This document shows, piece by piece, positions 56,220-64,000 of a DNA stretch of 64,000 nt. Every line of letters begins with the position of its first letter. Position 1 is the stretch's first letter. The position numbers and the translations under genes were made by a program. Origin of the DNA: Anaerolineae bacterium. Its GTDB lineage: Bacteria > Chloroflexota > Anaerolineae > Aggregatilineales > UBA2796. Location: NCBI GenBank assembly GCA_019637555.1, contig JAHBVK010000018.1:1-64000 (forward strand). Direction: 5' to 3'. The notes beneath the pieces were generated by a model, which was not told the DNA's origin, did no database searches, and was given only the letters and a program-made list of their open reading frames with translations.

Positions 56220-56416
56220 CGTTTCTCCAACTAGCTTTCGAAAACTCAACCCTTGTTTTCACAGTAGCACGACAACCCTTGCAATCAGTAGGTCATTTGC
56301 CCTGTCCTCGCGTGACAATGTTCCTGATTTATGGCGTAGTGAATGCAAAAATGTTACAGCATTGCACAAAAGTTAGGCATTGTGTGCATATTGCCTGAAA
56401 TACAAGTAGACGACAA

Positions 56417-56445
56417 TTGACGATCTTCATATTTCATGCTATAGT
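56417..56445 (+). promoter_or_regulatory. Promoter of rho
   Basis: TTGACG (56417-56422) and TATAGT (56440-56445) with a 17-base spacer and an upstream TGC extension of the -10. It leaves a leader of about 120 bases before the rho ATG, room for autogenous Rho control. The remaining 56220-56416 region must hold the divergent promoter of the PCYCGC gene. Confidence 0.75.
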
Positions 56446-56569
56446 TCCCTTAGCTCCACTAATTCTCAATGCCTCTTGTTTGTACATTCACAGAATTTCA
56501 CACATAACGACGTCATCTTTTACCGTTGCTTGCCTACTTTCCCTCTCATCCGGAGTGACATAAACCCAC

Positions 56570-57856
56570 ATGGATATTGCAGAACTAGAACAACAATCAC
56601 TTGATAGTTTGCGGACGTTAGCCCGCGATGCTGACATCGCAGGGTTTAGCCGCTTGAAAAAATCTGATCTGATCGTGCGTTTGCTGCGTGATAAAGCAGA
56701 AAAACAGGGACACGAATTGCGCGGCGGTGTCCTCGAAATCATTGATGAGGGCATCGGCTTTCTGCGCTCTGAACACTATTTGCCCGGACCGGACGACATT
56801 TACGTCAGTCAGACTCAGATTCGTCGCTTCGGGTTGCGTACAGGCGATATGGTGATCGGTCAGGTGCGCCCGCCCAAAGATTCTGAGAAATATTACGGCT
56901 TACTACGCGTTGAAGCGGTGAATGGACTCGATCCAGAGGTCGCCAAACAGCGTCCCAACTTCGAGCAGCTTACGCCGATTTTTCCAGAAGTACGCTTCAA
57001 TCTTGAAACTGCCCCACGAATCCTTTCCACCCGTCTTTTGAACTTGATCGCACCCATCGGGCGCGGGCAGCGCGGCTTGATCGTCTCGCCACCGAAAGCT
57101 GGTAAGACGACGGTGATGAAGGAAATCGCCAACGCCATCAGTCACAACTATCAGGATGTTCACTTGATGATCGTGCTGATCGGTGAGCGTCCTGAAGAAG
57201 TGACCGATATTGATCGTTCGGTGGAAGCGGAAGTGATCAGCTCTACCTTTGATGATCCCGTGACCAATCACGTGCGCGTTGCGGAAATGGCGCTAGAACG
57301 GGCTAAGCGGCTGGTCGAGGTGGGTCGGCATGTGGCGATCCTACTGGACAGCATTACCCGCCTGACACGCGCCTACAACTTGACGGTTCCGCCGTCAGGG
57401 CGCACCCTCACTGGTGGTCTTGACCCTTCAGCGTTGTATCCACCCAAGCACTTCTTTGGTGCTGCACGTAATGTAGAAGAAGGTGGATCACTGACCATCA
57501 TCGCCACCTGCCTCGTTGATACGGGCAGCCGCATGGATGATGTGATCTACGAGGAATTCAAGGGTACGGGCAACATGGAGTTGCACCTTAACCGCCGCTT
57601 GCAGGAGCGCCGTATCTTCCCCACCTTCGACATCGAAAAATCCTCAACCCGACGCGAAGAACTGCTGCTCGGTCCTGATGTTTTGCAGCGTGTTTGGACG
57701 ATGCGCCGCATGATGGGGCAACTGATCGCTGATCCGCCAAACGGTGCAGGATTGGGCTTGATAGGTGCTACTGAAGCGGTAATCTCCCGCCTGCGCGAGA
57801 CGGATACGAACGAGGAATTCCTAGAAACACTCAAGAAAGACTCGTTCATGTCGTAG
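56570..57856 (+). CDS. rho: Transcription termination factor Rho
   Basis: 428 aa. N-terminal helical domain ([18 protein letters not shown]), cold-shock-like RNA-binding domain (about 50-120, [16 protein letters not shown]), then the RecA-like ATPase with P-loop PPKAGKTT (about 175-182), [22 protein letters not shown] and Q/R-loops. Rho is a hexameric helicase that ends transcription of untranslated RNA. Length is close to the 419 of E. coli. The nearest SD-like GGAG is distant. Confidence 0.98.
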   Translation: MDIAELEQQSLDSLRTLARDADIAGFSRLKKSDLIVRLLRDKAEKQGHELRGGVLEIIDEGIGFLRSEHYLPGPDDIYVSQTQIRRFGLRTGDMVIGQVRPPKDSEKYYGLLRVEAVNGLDPEVAKQRPNFEQLTPIFPEVRFNLETAPRILSTRLLNLIAPIGRGQRGLIVSPPKAGKTTVMKEIANAISHNYQDVHLMIVLIGERPEEVTDIDRSVEAEVISSTFDDPVTNHVRVAEMALERAKRLVEVGRHVAILLDSITRLTRAYNLTVPPSGRTLTGGLDPSALYPPKHFFGAARNVEEGGSLTIIATCLVDTGSRMDDVIYEEFKGTGNMELHLNRRLQERRIFPTFDIEKSSTRREELLLGPDVLQRVWTMRRMMGQLIADPPNGAGLGLIGATEAVISRLRETDTNEEFLETLKKDSFMS

Positions 57857-57907
57857 CGAATAACAGAATGCTTCGCTGAATCTCGCATACGGACAAATCT
57901 ATGATAT

Positions 57908-57952
57908 AAATAGGCAATTGGGCATTCTAACGCTCAATTGCCTATTTTTTCG
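57908..57952 (+). terminator. Intrinsic terminator after rho
   Basis: AAATAGGCAATTG (57908-57920) pairs with CAATTGCCTATTT (57935-57947) with a 14-base loop, then TTTC. A clean terminator on the plus strand. Confidence 0.85.
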
Positions 57953-57986
57953 CGGATTGCAATGCGCCTCTCAGGTGATTTGAATC

Positions 57987-58679
57987 ATGACTGAACTCCC
58001 CTTTCATTTGCAGAAGCTGCCACCAGAAGCCCTCACATTGCTGCGCCACATGCTGCATCATGGCGGAGGCGACGCGCTAACGCTGGAAGAATCGGGGTTA
58101 TCAACTCGAGGTGTGCTCAAATCTATCCGGCGGCTGATCAACGCCGATTATCTTGAACTCAAGGCAGGCAGTTACTCACTGACCAGTGACGGGTTGTTCG
58201 CGGCACGGCAGATCGATGAATATGAAAGAGCACGCGCAGGGCAAATTCCCGATTCTTTGGATGAGGCGCTCAGGGTCAAACGTCGGTTGGTGATTGTGAC
58301 GCCGCGAAGTTATGTGTCGGAACGCCCCTCCGACCTGTATGTTGGCATCAACGCGCCGGATCGCGGGAATACCCGCTTGCCTTATGGCGCGCAGATGGAA
58401 CTGCGAGTTACTGCCGTTGGTGCGACACTTGCCCCTAACAGCTTATCTATGGATGTGCCGCCGGACAAAGCCGCCGTGCCCAACCGTCTGCGCGTATTGC
58501 CGGAAGCCAAGACTCCTGCCGTCCGCATCCGCGTGGATGTGTTTCAGGCATTTGAGTACAACGAGATGGAAGCGTTAGGCGGTTTCTACTTCGACATCCC
58601 CGTGTACGTCGATGAGAATCGCCGTGATAAGACGCCTCGCGCCGTAGGTATCGATGTGATGCTCAAAGGAACATCATAG
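57987..58679 (+). CDS. Winged-helix protein of unknown function
   Basis: 230 aa. Residues 1-80 form a likely winged helix (LPPEALTLLRHMLHHGG, LSTRGVLKSIRRLINADYLELKAGSYSLTSDGLFAARQI), as in MarR-like or DprA-type domains. Residues ~95-230 are a beta-rich domain (VTPRSYVSERPSDLYVGINAP, MELRVTAVG, VRIRVDVFQAFEYNEMEALGGFYFDIPVYVDE) with no recognised family. No membrane segment. It may be a ligand-gated regulator. Transcribed after rho but separated by a terminator. Confidence 0.55.
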   Translation: MTELPFHLQKLPPEALTLLRHMLHHGGGDALTLEESGLSTRGVLKSIRRLINADYLELKAGSYSLTSDGLFAARQIDEYERARAGQIPDSLDEALRVKRRLVIVTPRSYVSERPSDLYVGINAPDRGNTRLPYGAQMELRVTAVGATLAPNSLSMDVPPDKAAVPNRLRVLPEAKTPAVRIRVDVFQAFEYNEMEALGGFYFDIPVYVDENRRDKTPRAVGIDVMLKGTS

Positions 58680-58771
58680 CTCAGCGATTGAGCTAATCGT
58701 TTTCTAACCGAAAACAAGCGAAAAACCCTGTACTAGCCCAGATACCACCCTGCTTATCAGTGCATGTTTCG

Positions 58772-59992
58772 CTAGTCCTCAGGTCGGTAACTCTTGCCCT
58801 TTGAACCATCCATTTTGACCATGCGCGGCTGAAACTCTGCTACGATGTCCACCAGATCGCGCTGCGCGGACATGACTGCTTCGATGTCTTTGTAAGCGCT
58901 GGGGACCTCATCAAGTCCGGCGGAGAGCAACTCGACGTTGTGTGCCTTAAGCTGCTTATTGACCTGAGTCCACTCGAATTTCTTCAAGGCTTCGCCGCGA
59001 CTCATCTTGCGACCAGCACCATGTGCCGCACTGTTCAGCGATGCTTCGTTGCCGCGCCCGCGCACGACGTATCCCGGCGCACTCATACTACCCGGAATCA
59101 CACCGAGTTCGCCTTCACCTGCCGGAGTCGCGCCTTTACGATGGACGATAACGTCTTTGTCATCGTGCGTTTCCACCCAAGCAAAATTGTGGTGGTTCTC
59201 CACGTTCCCAAGCACCTCAAAACGCACCGCATTGGTGATCAGTTCGTGGATGATGGCATGATTGGCGGCGGCGTAACTTCCCGCGAGGTGCATCGCCAGC
59301 CAGTACTCCTGCCCTTCCGCACGATCCATATCTAACCACGCCAGTTGCAGATATTCCTTGGGCAAGGTAGCACGCCACTGCATGGCTAGCTGCGTATAGT
59401 GGTTGGCGATTTCCTGACCAAGCCGCCTGCTACCGCTGTGGCTGAGCAACGCCAGATATTTACCCGGTTCGATCACTCCCCGAGCAGTCTCAAAAGCCTC
59501 TCGTACTGTGAGTGCGCCAAATTCCACAAAATGATTACCCGATCCGCTAGTCCCAAGCTGATTCCACGCCGTGTCCTTGATCTGCCGCAAGAATGGCAGC
59601 GCCCGCCACGCCGGATCATCCATCACCGCATGCTGACGGCGTTCTTGCCAAACATTGCCAGCGCCAAAACGGGTATTATTCTCCAGTGCCTTGCGGAATT
59701 TATCGCGCTTTTGTTCCAGAATGATTGGCGAAACGCCGAAAATGGTCATCCGCATTCGACAGGCAATATCCACACCGACCGCGTATGGGATCACCGCATT
59801 ATCGGTTGCCAACACACCGCCAATCGGCAAGCCGTAGCCAACATGAGCATCAGGCATCAATGCGCCGCGTACCGCCACTGGCAGGCGAACCGCCCGCTGC
59901 AGTTGCTGCCTTGCTTCTGGCTCAATTTGATCACCACCCCAAATTTGGAAGGGTGCGGACTGCTCCAAACTGTAAACTGCACTCATGGACAC
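58772..59992 (-). CDS. rtcB: RtcB-family RNA-splicing ligase
   Basis: 406 aa. Metal site VGVDIACRM with Cys, GSGNHFVEFG, SGSRRLG, ENHHNFAW with histidines, and the guanylated His in NSAAHGAGRKMSR. RtcB joins 2',3'-cyclic phosphate or 3'-phosphate ends to 5'-OH with GTP and Mn2+. The variant GVDIAC (usual GVDIGC) and shorter length relative to E. coli RtcB (408, similar) place it in the broad family. No archease or rtcA is nearby. Likely RNA repair. Confidence 0.9.
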   Translation of the reverse strand: MSMSAVYSLEQSAPFQIWGGDQIEPEARQQLQRAVRLPVAVRGALMPDAHVGYGLPIGGVLATDNAVIPYAVGVDIACRMRMTIFGVSPIILEQKRDKFRKALENNTRFGAGNVWQERRQHAVMDDPAWRALPFLRQIKDTAWNQLGTSGSGNHFVEFGALTVREAFETARGVIEPGKYLALLSHSGSRRLGQEIANHYTQLAMQWRATLPKEYLQLAWLDMDRAEGQEYWLAMHLAGSYAAANHAIIHELITNAVRFEVLGNVENHHNFAWVETHDDKDVIVHRKGATPAGEGELGVIPGSMSAPGYVVRGRGNEASLNSAAHGAGRKMSRGEALKKFEWTQVNKQLKAHNVELLSAGLDEVPSAYKDIEAVMSAQRDLVDIVAEFQPRMVKMDGSKGKSYRPED

Positions 59993-60102
59993 TCAATTCC
60001 ATCCGACTCGCTAAACACTTCCACCAAATTCTAATCGCTAATCCTAAAACTGTCTATGGCTTTTAGTGGCTCAGAATGGTTTACTTTGTTTCGGTGCGTA
60101 AC

Positions 60103-60133
60103 AAAAACGGCTGAGATATTTACTTCTCAGCCG
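60103..60133 (-). terminator. Terminator of the small membrane gene
   Basis: CGGCTGAGA (60108-60116) pairs with TCTCAGCCG (60125-60133), loop of 8; on the minus strand it is followed by TTTTTGTTAC. It ends the gene at 60163-60567. Confidence 0.85.
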
Positions 60134-60162
60134 CTTGATACGAACAGGTTTGATTATCGGTT

Positions 60163-60567
60163 CTAAGAGATGATGTTCAAATCAAAGAGGATGAAGAAGC
60201 TGATGAAAATCATCGCCGCTACTGCGACCGCTAAATATGACCACTTGCGGCTGTAGTTGATGCGCCACAGTGTACGCACACTGGCGACCAAGGAAAGGAT
60301 CGCAATCACGTTGATCAGCAACGTGATGCCCGTTGCCAGCCCTCCAGCGATTCCAATCAATGGCAGCACGAAAGGTAGCAGCACGTACTTGATAATGCAG
60401 CGCACCGCCGATAGCAGCAGAGAGTACCCGAAGGCACGTTCCGCCGTTTTGACACTTTGATTGGCATTCACAGCAGCGGCTTGCGGCTTGATGAATAGTA
60501 TGCGAGCAACGATCGCATCAAGGCGCTCTAGAAACGTTGAAGTTGACTCGGATTGAACCGTTTGCAT
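60163..60567 (-). CDS. Hypothetical four-helix-like membrane protein
   Basis: 134 aa. Soluble N-terminus (about 1-45), then hydrophobic segments around 47-62, 65-88, 84-102 and 112-131. No family is recognised. It is flanked by terminators or its own leader on both sides, between rtcB and argH, and probably forms its own unit. Small inner-membrane proteins like this are seldom characterised. Confidence 0.55.
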   Translation of the reverse strand: MQTVQSESTSTFLERLDAIVARILFIKPQAAAVNANQSVKTAERAFGYSLLLSAVRCIIKYVLLPFVLPLIGIAGGLATGITLLINVIAILSLVASVRTLWRINYSRKWSYLAVAVAAMIFISFFILFDLNIIS

Positions 60568-60667
60568 ACGACGATCCCGAAAATTATCTTCACACAGATT
60601 GTGAAGAATTTAGCAGAAAAAGGCGCAGTTGTCAGCATTTTGCCACGTTGATGCTGCCGCTAATCAG

Positions 60668-62062
60668 TTAATCGCTGGATGAGCTGCTCAAGATCGTCTC
60701 AGCTAGCTCGATTTGTGCACGGACGGCGCTAGGTGCAGTACCTCCGGGCGCACTGCGTTTTGCAGCAGAGGCAGCATAGTCATAGAGCGCGAATACATCC
60801 TGTGAGAACAGCGGACTGATCGTCGTATAATCTTCCAACGGAAGCTGAGACAGCGGCGTATTCGTATCGATGGAGCGACGTACCAAACGTCCGACGATGC
60901 CATGCGCTTCGCGGAAAGGAACACCGCGTGCCACTAGATAGTCAGCTACATCCGTTGCTAACATCCCCTCATCCAATCCTGCTTCTAGCTTCGCCGGAAT
61001 CAAGGTCATCGTTGAGACCAATCCGGTCAACGCAGGGAGCAGTGTTTCCAGCGTATCGGCGGTATCAAACAACGGCTCTTTATCCTCTTGTAGATCTTTA
61101 TTGTACGTTGAAGGTAGACCTTTAAGAGTATTCAACACGCCGCTGAGATGTCCAGCGATACGTCCGGCTTTGCCGCGCGCCAATTCGAGTACATCGGGAT
61201 TTTGCTTCTGCGGCATGATGCTCGATCCGGTGGTGTACCGTTCATCTAGCTGGATATAACCGAATTGTGGACTGGAGTAAATGATCACGTCTTCGGCAAA
61301 GCGGCTGAGGTGTACCATATGCAGTGCCGCCGCATGGATGAAATCTACGATAAAGTCTCGATCCGAAACAGCATCGAGACTGTTAGCAGTAATGCTTTCA
61401 AAGCCCATTGCTTCCGCCAGTGTCTGCCGATCTACGGAATAAGGTGTACCCGCTAATGCGCCAGAACCTAACGGGCTAATGGCACACTGCCGATAGACGC
61501 CATTCAAGCGCTCGTGATCACGCGTCAACATCCAGAAATAGCTCATCAGCCAGTGTGCGGCAGTGATCGGTTGGGCAGCACGAAGGTGGGTGTACCCCGG
61601 CATCACAGTGTCGACGTAGTGTTTCGCTTGAGCCAGCAGCGCCCGCTGTAACTCGGTAATGCGCACCTGAACGCGGCGCACCGTCGCTAACAGCCAATGG
61701 CGAACGTCCGTAGCAATCTGGTCATTGCGGCTGCGTCCGGTATGCAGTTTGCCCGCTGGCGCACCGATCAGTTCGGTGAGGCGGCGCTCCACTGCTGTAT
61801 GCACATCCTCATCACCGGGTTTCAGCAAGAACAAGCCTGCGTCAAACTCGCGCCAAACCAGTTCCAAACCTTCCGTGATCTTTTTTACCTCATCCTCAGA
61901 GAGGACGGCTGCCCGCCCCAAAGCTTGTGCGTAAGCGATACTACAGACAATATCGTCCGCGTAGAGGCGCTTGTCAAAGGGATAACTGTCGTTAAGGCGA
62001 CGCAGAGAAGCAGCAGCCTGCTGCTCATAACGTCCCGACCAGAGTGTATTGTGTGCGGACAT
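60668..62062 (-). CDS. argH: Argininosuccinate lyase
   Basis: 464 aa from ATG 62062; a TTG at 62074 is possible. LWSGRY start typical of ArgH, catalytic signature GSSIMPQKQNPD, and the fumarase/aspartase fold (SRFAEDVIIYSS, TGRSRNDQIATD). It splits argininosuccinate into arginine and fumarate, the last step of arginine synthesis. Other arg genes are not in the window, so the pathway is scattered. Confidence 0.97.
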   Translation of the reverse strand: MSAHNTLWSGRYEQQAAASLRRLNDSYPFDKRLYADDIVCSIAYAQALGRAAVLSEDEVKKITEGLELVWREFDAGLFLLKPGDEDVHTAVERRLTELIGAPAGKLHTGRSRNDQIATDVRHWLLATVRRVQVRITELQRALLAQAKHYVDTVMPGYTHLRAAQPITAAHWLMSYFWMLTRDHERLNGVYRQCAISPLGSGALAGTPYSVDRQTLAEAMGFESITANSLDAVSDRDFIVDFIHAAALHMVHLSRFAEDVIIYSSPQFGYIQLDERYTTGSSIMPQKQNPDVLELARGKAGRIAGHLSGVLNTLKGLPSTYNKDLQEDKEPLFDTADTLETLLPALTGLVSTMTLIPAKLEAGLDEGMLATDVADYLVARGVPFREAHGIVGRLVRRSIDTNTPLSQLPLEDYTTISPLFSQDVFALYDYAASAAKRSAPGGTAPSAVRAQIELAETILSSSSSD

Positions 62063-62334
62063 GCCTGTGATCAACTCCGTTGTTTGTGCGTTGATTGTGC
62101 AGTGTAGAATCTGTTTTTGTCGGCGCGATGCTAGTAGATGAGAGAATTGCCAACGACGGTGAGGATACTGATCGCATTCGCCATGAAATCGCCAATCCTA
62201 TCCCAAACGGCGAAAGGATGGAATGTTTTTCATATCTCCCTAGTAATGATAACGCCGGAAGTCAATTATGAAGGTATGAGGCGCGACCAATTTTCACAAT
62301 TTCTCGGAAACACAGATCACTAAATGCTCTGTCC

Positions 62335-63000
62335 TTACCGGGGCAGCTTGACACCCAGATACTTGCGCTGCCACTTGGCGATTGAACTCATACCATGCAC
62401 CCAAAATGGACTCAGACTGATCACTGGTTGCGCAGTTTTGAGCACCTCAAGGAAACTGTGGCGATCACTAAACGACTGCATTTTTAGCGTGGCACGTCCC
62501 AGTTCATAAGGAATATGCGCATCTGACCCTACAGTGCCGATTTTTCCATGCTCATCCGCGAACTGCTGTGCCGAGACGTTATCTGATGCGTAAAGACAAC
62601 GTGAGTTAAATACTTCCAACGCATCAACATGCTCCACGATCTTAAGCAGCGCTGATTTCTCCCAAGCACCTTTCCGCAGCCGATCAAAAGGGTGCGAAAC
62701 GCTGATCACTGCACCTTGATCGCGAAGCCGCTTGATCGTTTCGGCTGGTGTGAGCATTGCAGGAATAGTTTCTTGCATGAAGAAGCACAGCAACTCACCC
62801 TCGGTAGTCATGATTTCCTCACCGACGATGATCAGATCGGGAGCCATCTGCTGCAACTTGAGAGCACCAGCAGCCGTGTTGTGATCAGTGATGGCGATGC
62901 GATCAATGCCTTTGCGTCGGCAAGTGTCGATCAGGCTTTGCAGCGAGGTGAGACAATCGCGGGAATATTCGGTATGGCTGTGCAATTCAACAGTGATCAT
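62335..63000 (-). CDS. PHP-domain metal-dependent phosphoesterase
   Basis: 221 aa. Motifs HSHTEYSRDC, ITDHNTAAG, EEIMTTEGELLCFFM and SVSHPFDR then GSDAHIP place metal ligands as in PHP-domain phosphoesterases of the YciV/RNase AM or TrpH kind. The product may hydrolyse nucleotides or nucleic acids. Its ATG overlaps the stop of the molybdoenzyme upstream by four bases, so translation is coupled. The region 62075-62334, between this gene and argH, holds no supported gene. Confidence 0.85.
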   Translation of the reverse strand: MITVELHSHTEYSRDCLTSLQSLIDTCRRKGIDRIAITDHNTAAGALKLQQMAPDLIIVGEEIMTTEGELLCFFMQETIPAMLTPAETIKRLRDQGAVISVSHPFDRLRKGAWEKSALLKIVEHVDALEVFNSRCLYASDNVSAQQFADEHGKIGTVGSDAHIPYELGRATLKMQSFSDRHSFLEVLKTAQPVISLSPFWVHGMSSIAKWQRKYLGVKLPR

Positions 63001-64000
63001 GTTGTCACTTTCGTCTGATGCAAACCACTGGCACCATCCGGCTTTTGTGGCTGCACGGTCTCGATCTGTGGCTGTCCCTGACCATCAACGGCACGCACTG
63101 TCACAGTTGCCTCGCCCGAAACAGCAGCATCGGTGCGCCACTGTACCCAAGTAATGTCTGATAACGCTGGCGCATGTAAGATTGCCTCTTGCCAGTCGCC
63201 ATCATTGACCTGTACCTCTACACGACTGATGGCTCGTGTGCCTGCGAAGGCGATACCCGCTATCTGCAAGCTGGTGTGGGCTTCATTCCAGTTAACAACA
63301 TCAATCCGGCTCATAGTTTTGACCAGTGGTGTAGTCGTAAACCCTTGCTGCTCCCAAATTGCTGGTGCGTGAACTGACACAATCTCGATACGATCTAGCC
63401 ATTTGAGACTCTTGAAGCCATACATGCCGATCATCTCGACACGGGCGGGAGCACCGTGTGCTTCAGGTAAGCCTTCCCCGTTCATAGCATAAGTAATCAT
63501 GCCATGTTCTAAGCCGTATTCAAGGTTGATATTTTCGGAGTAGCCATCACGTCCGTAGAACACAATCTCGGTGGCGGCGGGCAGCACCCCTGCTTTTTCC
63601 AACAGCAACTTCAGCGGCACACCAGACATCAACGCAGTGCTAATCAGGTTGCCACCCACTGGATTGCTGATGCACTGGCGCGTAAGGTAGAAATCTGAGC
63701 GCGGCAGTTCGAGTAGCTCGGCAAAGGTTATCAATAACGGCGACTCGACAAGCCCATCAATCTGCAGACGCCAATCCGCTGGGATGTTGGGGATGGGCGT
63801 AGGCGACTTACGCATCTTGTAGAAATCCGCGACGGACGTTACTTCTGGCGAAAGTCCGGGGATGTCAAAACCAGTTTGACGCGGCGATGGTGGAACGAAG
63901 GTAAAAAACTTGCGTAATACTCTGGCGCTCGATTCGGAAAGGATGGTAGGAACAGCATAGATCGCGGTAAGCGCAATACCGCCAAGTGAGTACAGCCCGA
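62997..64000 (-). CDS. Membrane-anchored molybdopterin oxidoreductase (5' end outside window)
   Basis: The open frame runs without a stop to the right edge of the window, so the start is missing. At least 330 residues are visible: a hydrophobic stretch (GGIALTAIYAVPTI) followed by a linker, a molybdopterin-binding domain with the likely Mo-ligating Cys in RQCISNPVGG, and a Mo-co dimerisation-like C-terminal domain. It resembles the lipoprotein enzyme at 6953-8035 but is attached by N-terminal helix or helices instead. An internal ATG exists at 63815 but cuts the frame, so it is not the start. Substrate unknown. Confidence 0.8.
   Translation of the reverse strand, partial: GLYSLGGIALTAIYAVPTILSESSARVLRKFFTFVPPSPRQTGFDIPGLSPEVTSVADFYKMRKSPTPIPNIPADWRLQIDGLVESPLLITFAELLELPRSDFYLTRQCISNPVGGNLISTALMSGVPLKLLLEKAGVLPAATEIVFYGRDGYSENINLEYGLEHGMITYAMNGEGLPEAHGAPARVEMIGMYGFKSLKWLDRIEIVSVHAPAIWEQQGFTTTPLVKTMSRIDVVNWNEAHTSLQIAGIAFAGTRAISRVEVQVNDGDWQEAILHAPALSDITWVQWRTDAAVSGEATVTVRAVDGQGQPQIETVQPQKPDGASGLHQTKVTT

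Noticed and set aside
62138..62323. Small frame upstream of argH
   Set aside because: 61 codons with no ribosome binding site, no domain and a random-looking composition; it looks like an accidental open frame.
1..64000. CRISPR arrays, insertion sequences, tRNA or rRNA genes
   Set aside because: No regularly spaced repeats, transposase genes with terminal repeats, or tRNA-like T-loop and acceptor pairs were recognised in the intergenic parts. A tRNA missed by eye cannot be excluded without a covariance search.

Overview
The window looks like chromosomal DNA of a member of the phylum Chloroflexota (Anaerolineae-like), most probably a non-phototrophic, facultative or fermentative organism. This is an inference from gene content: a cyanobacterial-type HoxEFUYH hydrogenase, a long threonine-rich extracytoplasmic tail on a membrane ATPase, PCYCGC and fasciclin/DUF4397 surface proteins, and a long-tailed S16. 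No 16S rRNA or tRNA is visible, so the class is uncertain. Most genes are densely packed and GC-moderate; about 0.1-2.2 kb is visibly more AT-rich.

Layout. 0-5.3 kb: the probable last codons of ffh, then an AT-rich insert (an ApeA-like HEPN protein, a small membrane protein and a broken ECF sigma gene), then the rpsP-khpA-rimM translation operon, an MscS channel and a methyltransferase. 5.3-12.3 kb: thioredoxin-reductase-like flavoprotein, GNAT, a Tat-lipoprotein molybdoenzyme, DUF6174, gatB, an overlapping pair of unknown genes (the second XisI-like) and an aminotransferase. 12.4-19 kb: a hybrid histidine kinase with two stand-alone receivers, a DinB-like protein, a sugar nucleotidyltransferase and gatA. 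19.2-25.9 kb: patatin, membrane ATPase with a Thr/Ser-rich tail, metallophosphoesterase, epoxide-hydrolase-like protein, atypical phosphatase and an MFS transporter.

26.1-41.3 kb is the centrepiece: an apparently single 13-gene operon, hoxEFUYH-hoxW-hypA-hypF-hypC-nifJ-(DHOD-like)-hypD-hypE, whose genes mostly overlap or nearly touch. It encodes a group 3d NAD(P)-linked [NiFe] hydrogenase, its protease, most of its maturation machinery (hypB is absent) and, inside the maturation genes, a pyruvate:ferredoxin oxidoreductase. It is followed by pyruvate phosphate dikinase (42.0-44.8 kb), an acetyl-CoA hydrolase/CoA-transferase and a cobalamin adenosyltransferase. Together these read as a route PEP -> pyruvate -> acetyl-CoA -> acetate with H2 as electron sink. 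Rex-like palindromes lie upstream of both hoxE and ppdK, suggesting shared control by the NADH/NAD+ ratio.

47-55 kb: alpha/beta hydrolase with its TetR regulator and operator, a polar amino-acid ABC transporter (ATPase plus permease with an unusual outer domain), a PfkB-family protein lacking the catalytic Asp, and several secreted or membrane proteins. 55-64 kb: PCYCGC lipoprotein, rho with a clear promoter and terminator, a winged-helix protein, RtcB, argH, a PHP-domain protein and a second, membrane-anchored molybdoenzyme that runs off the end of the window.
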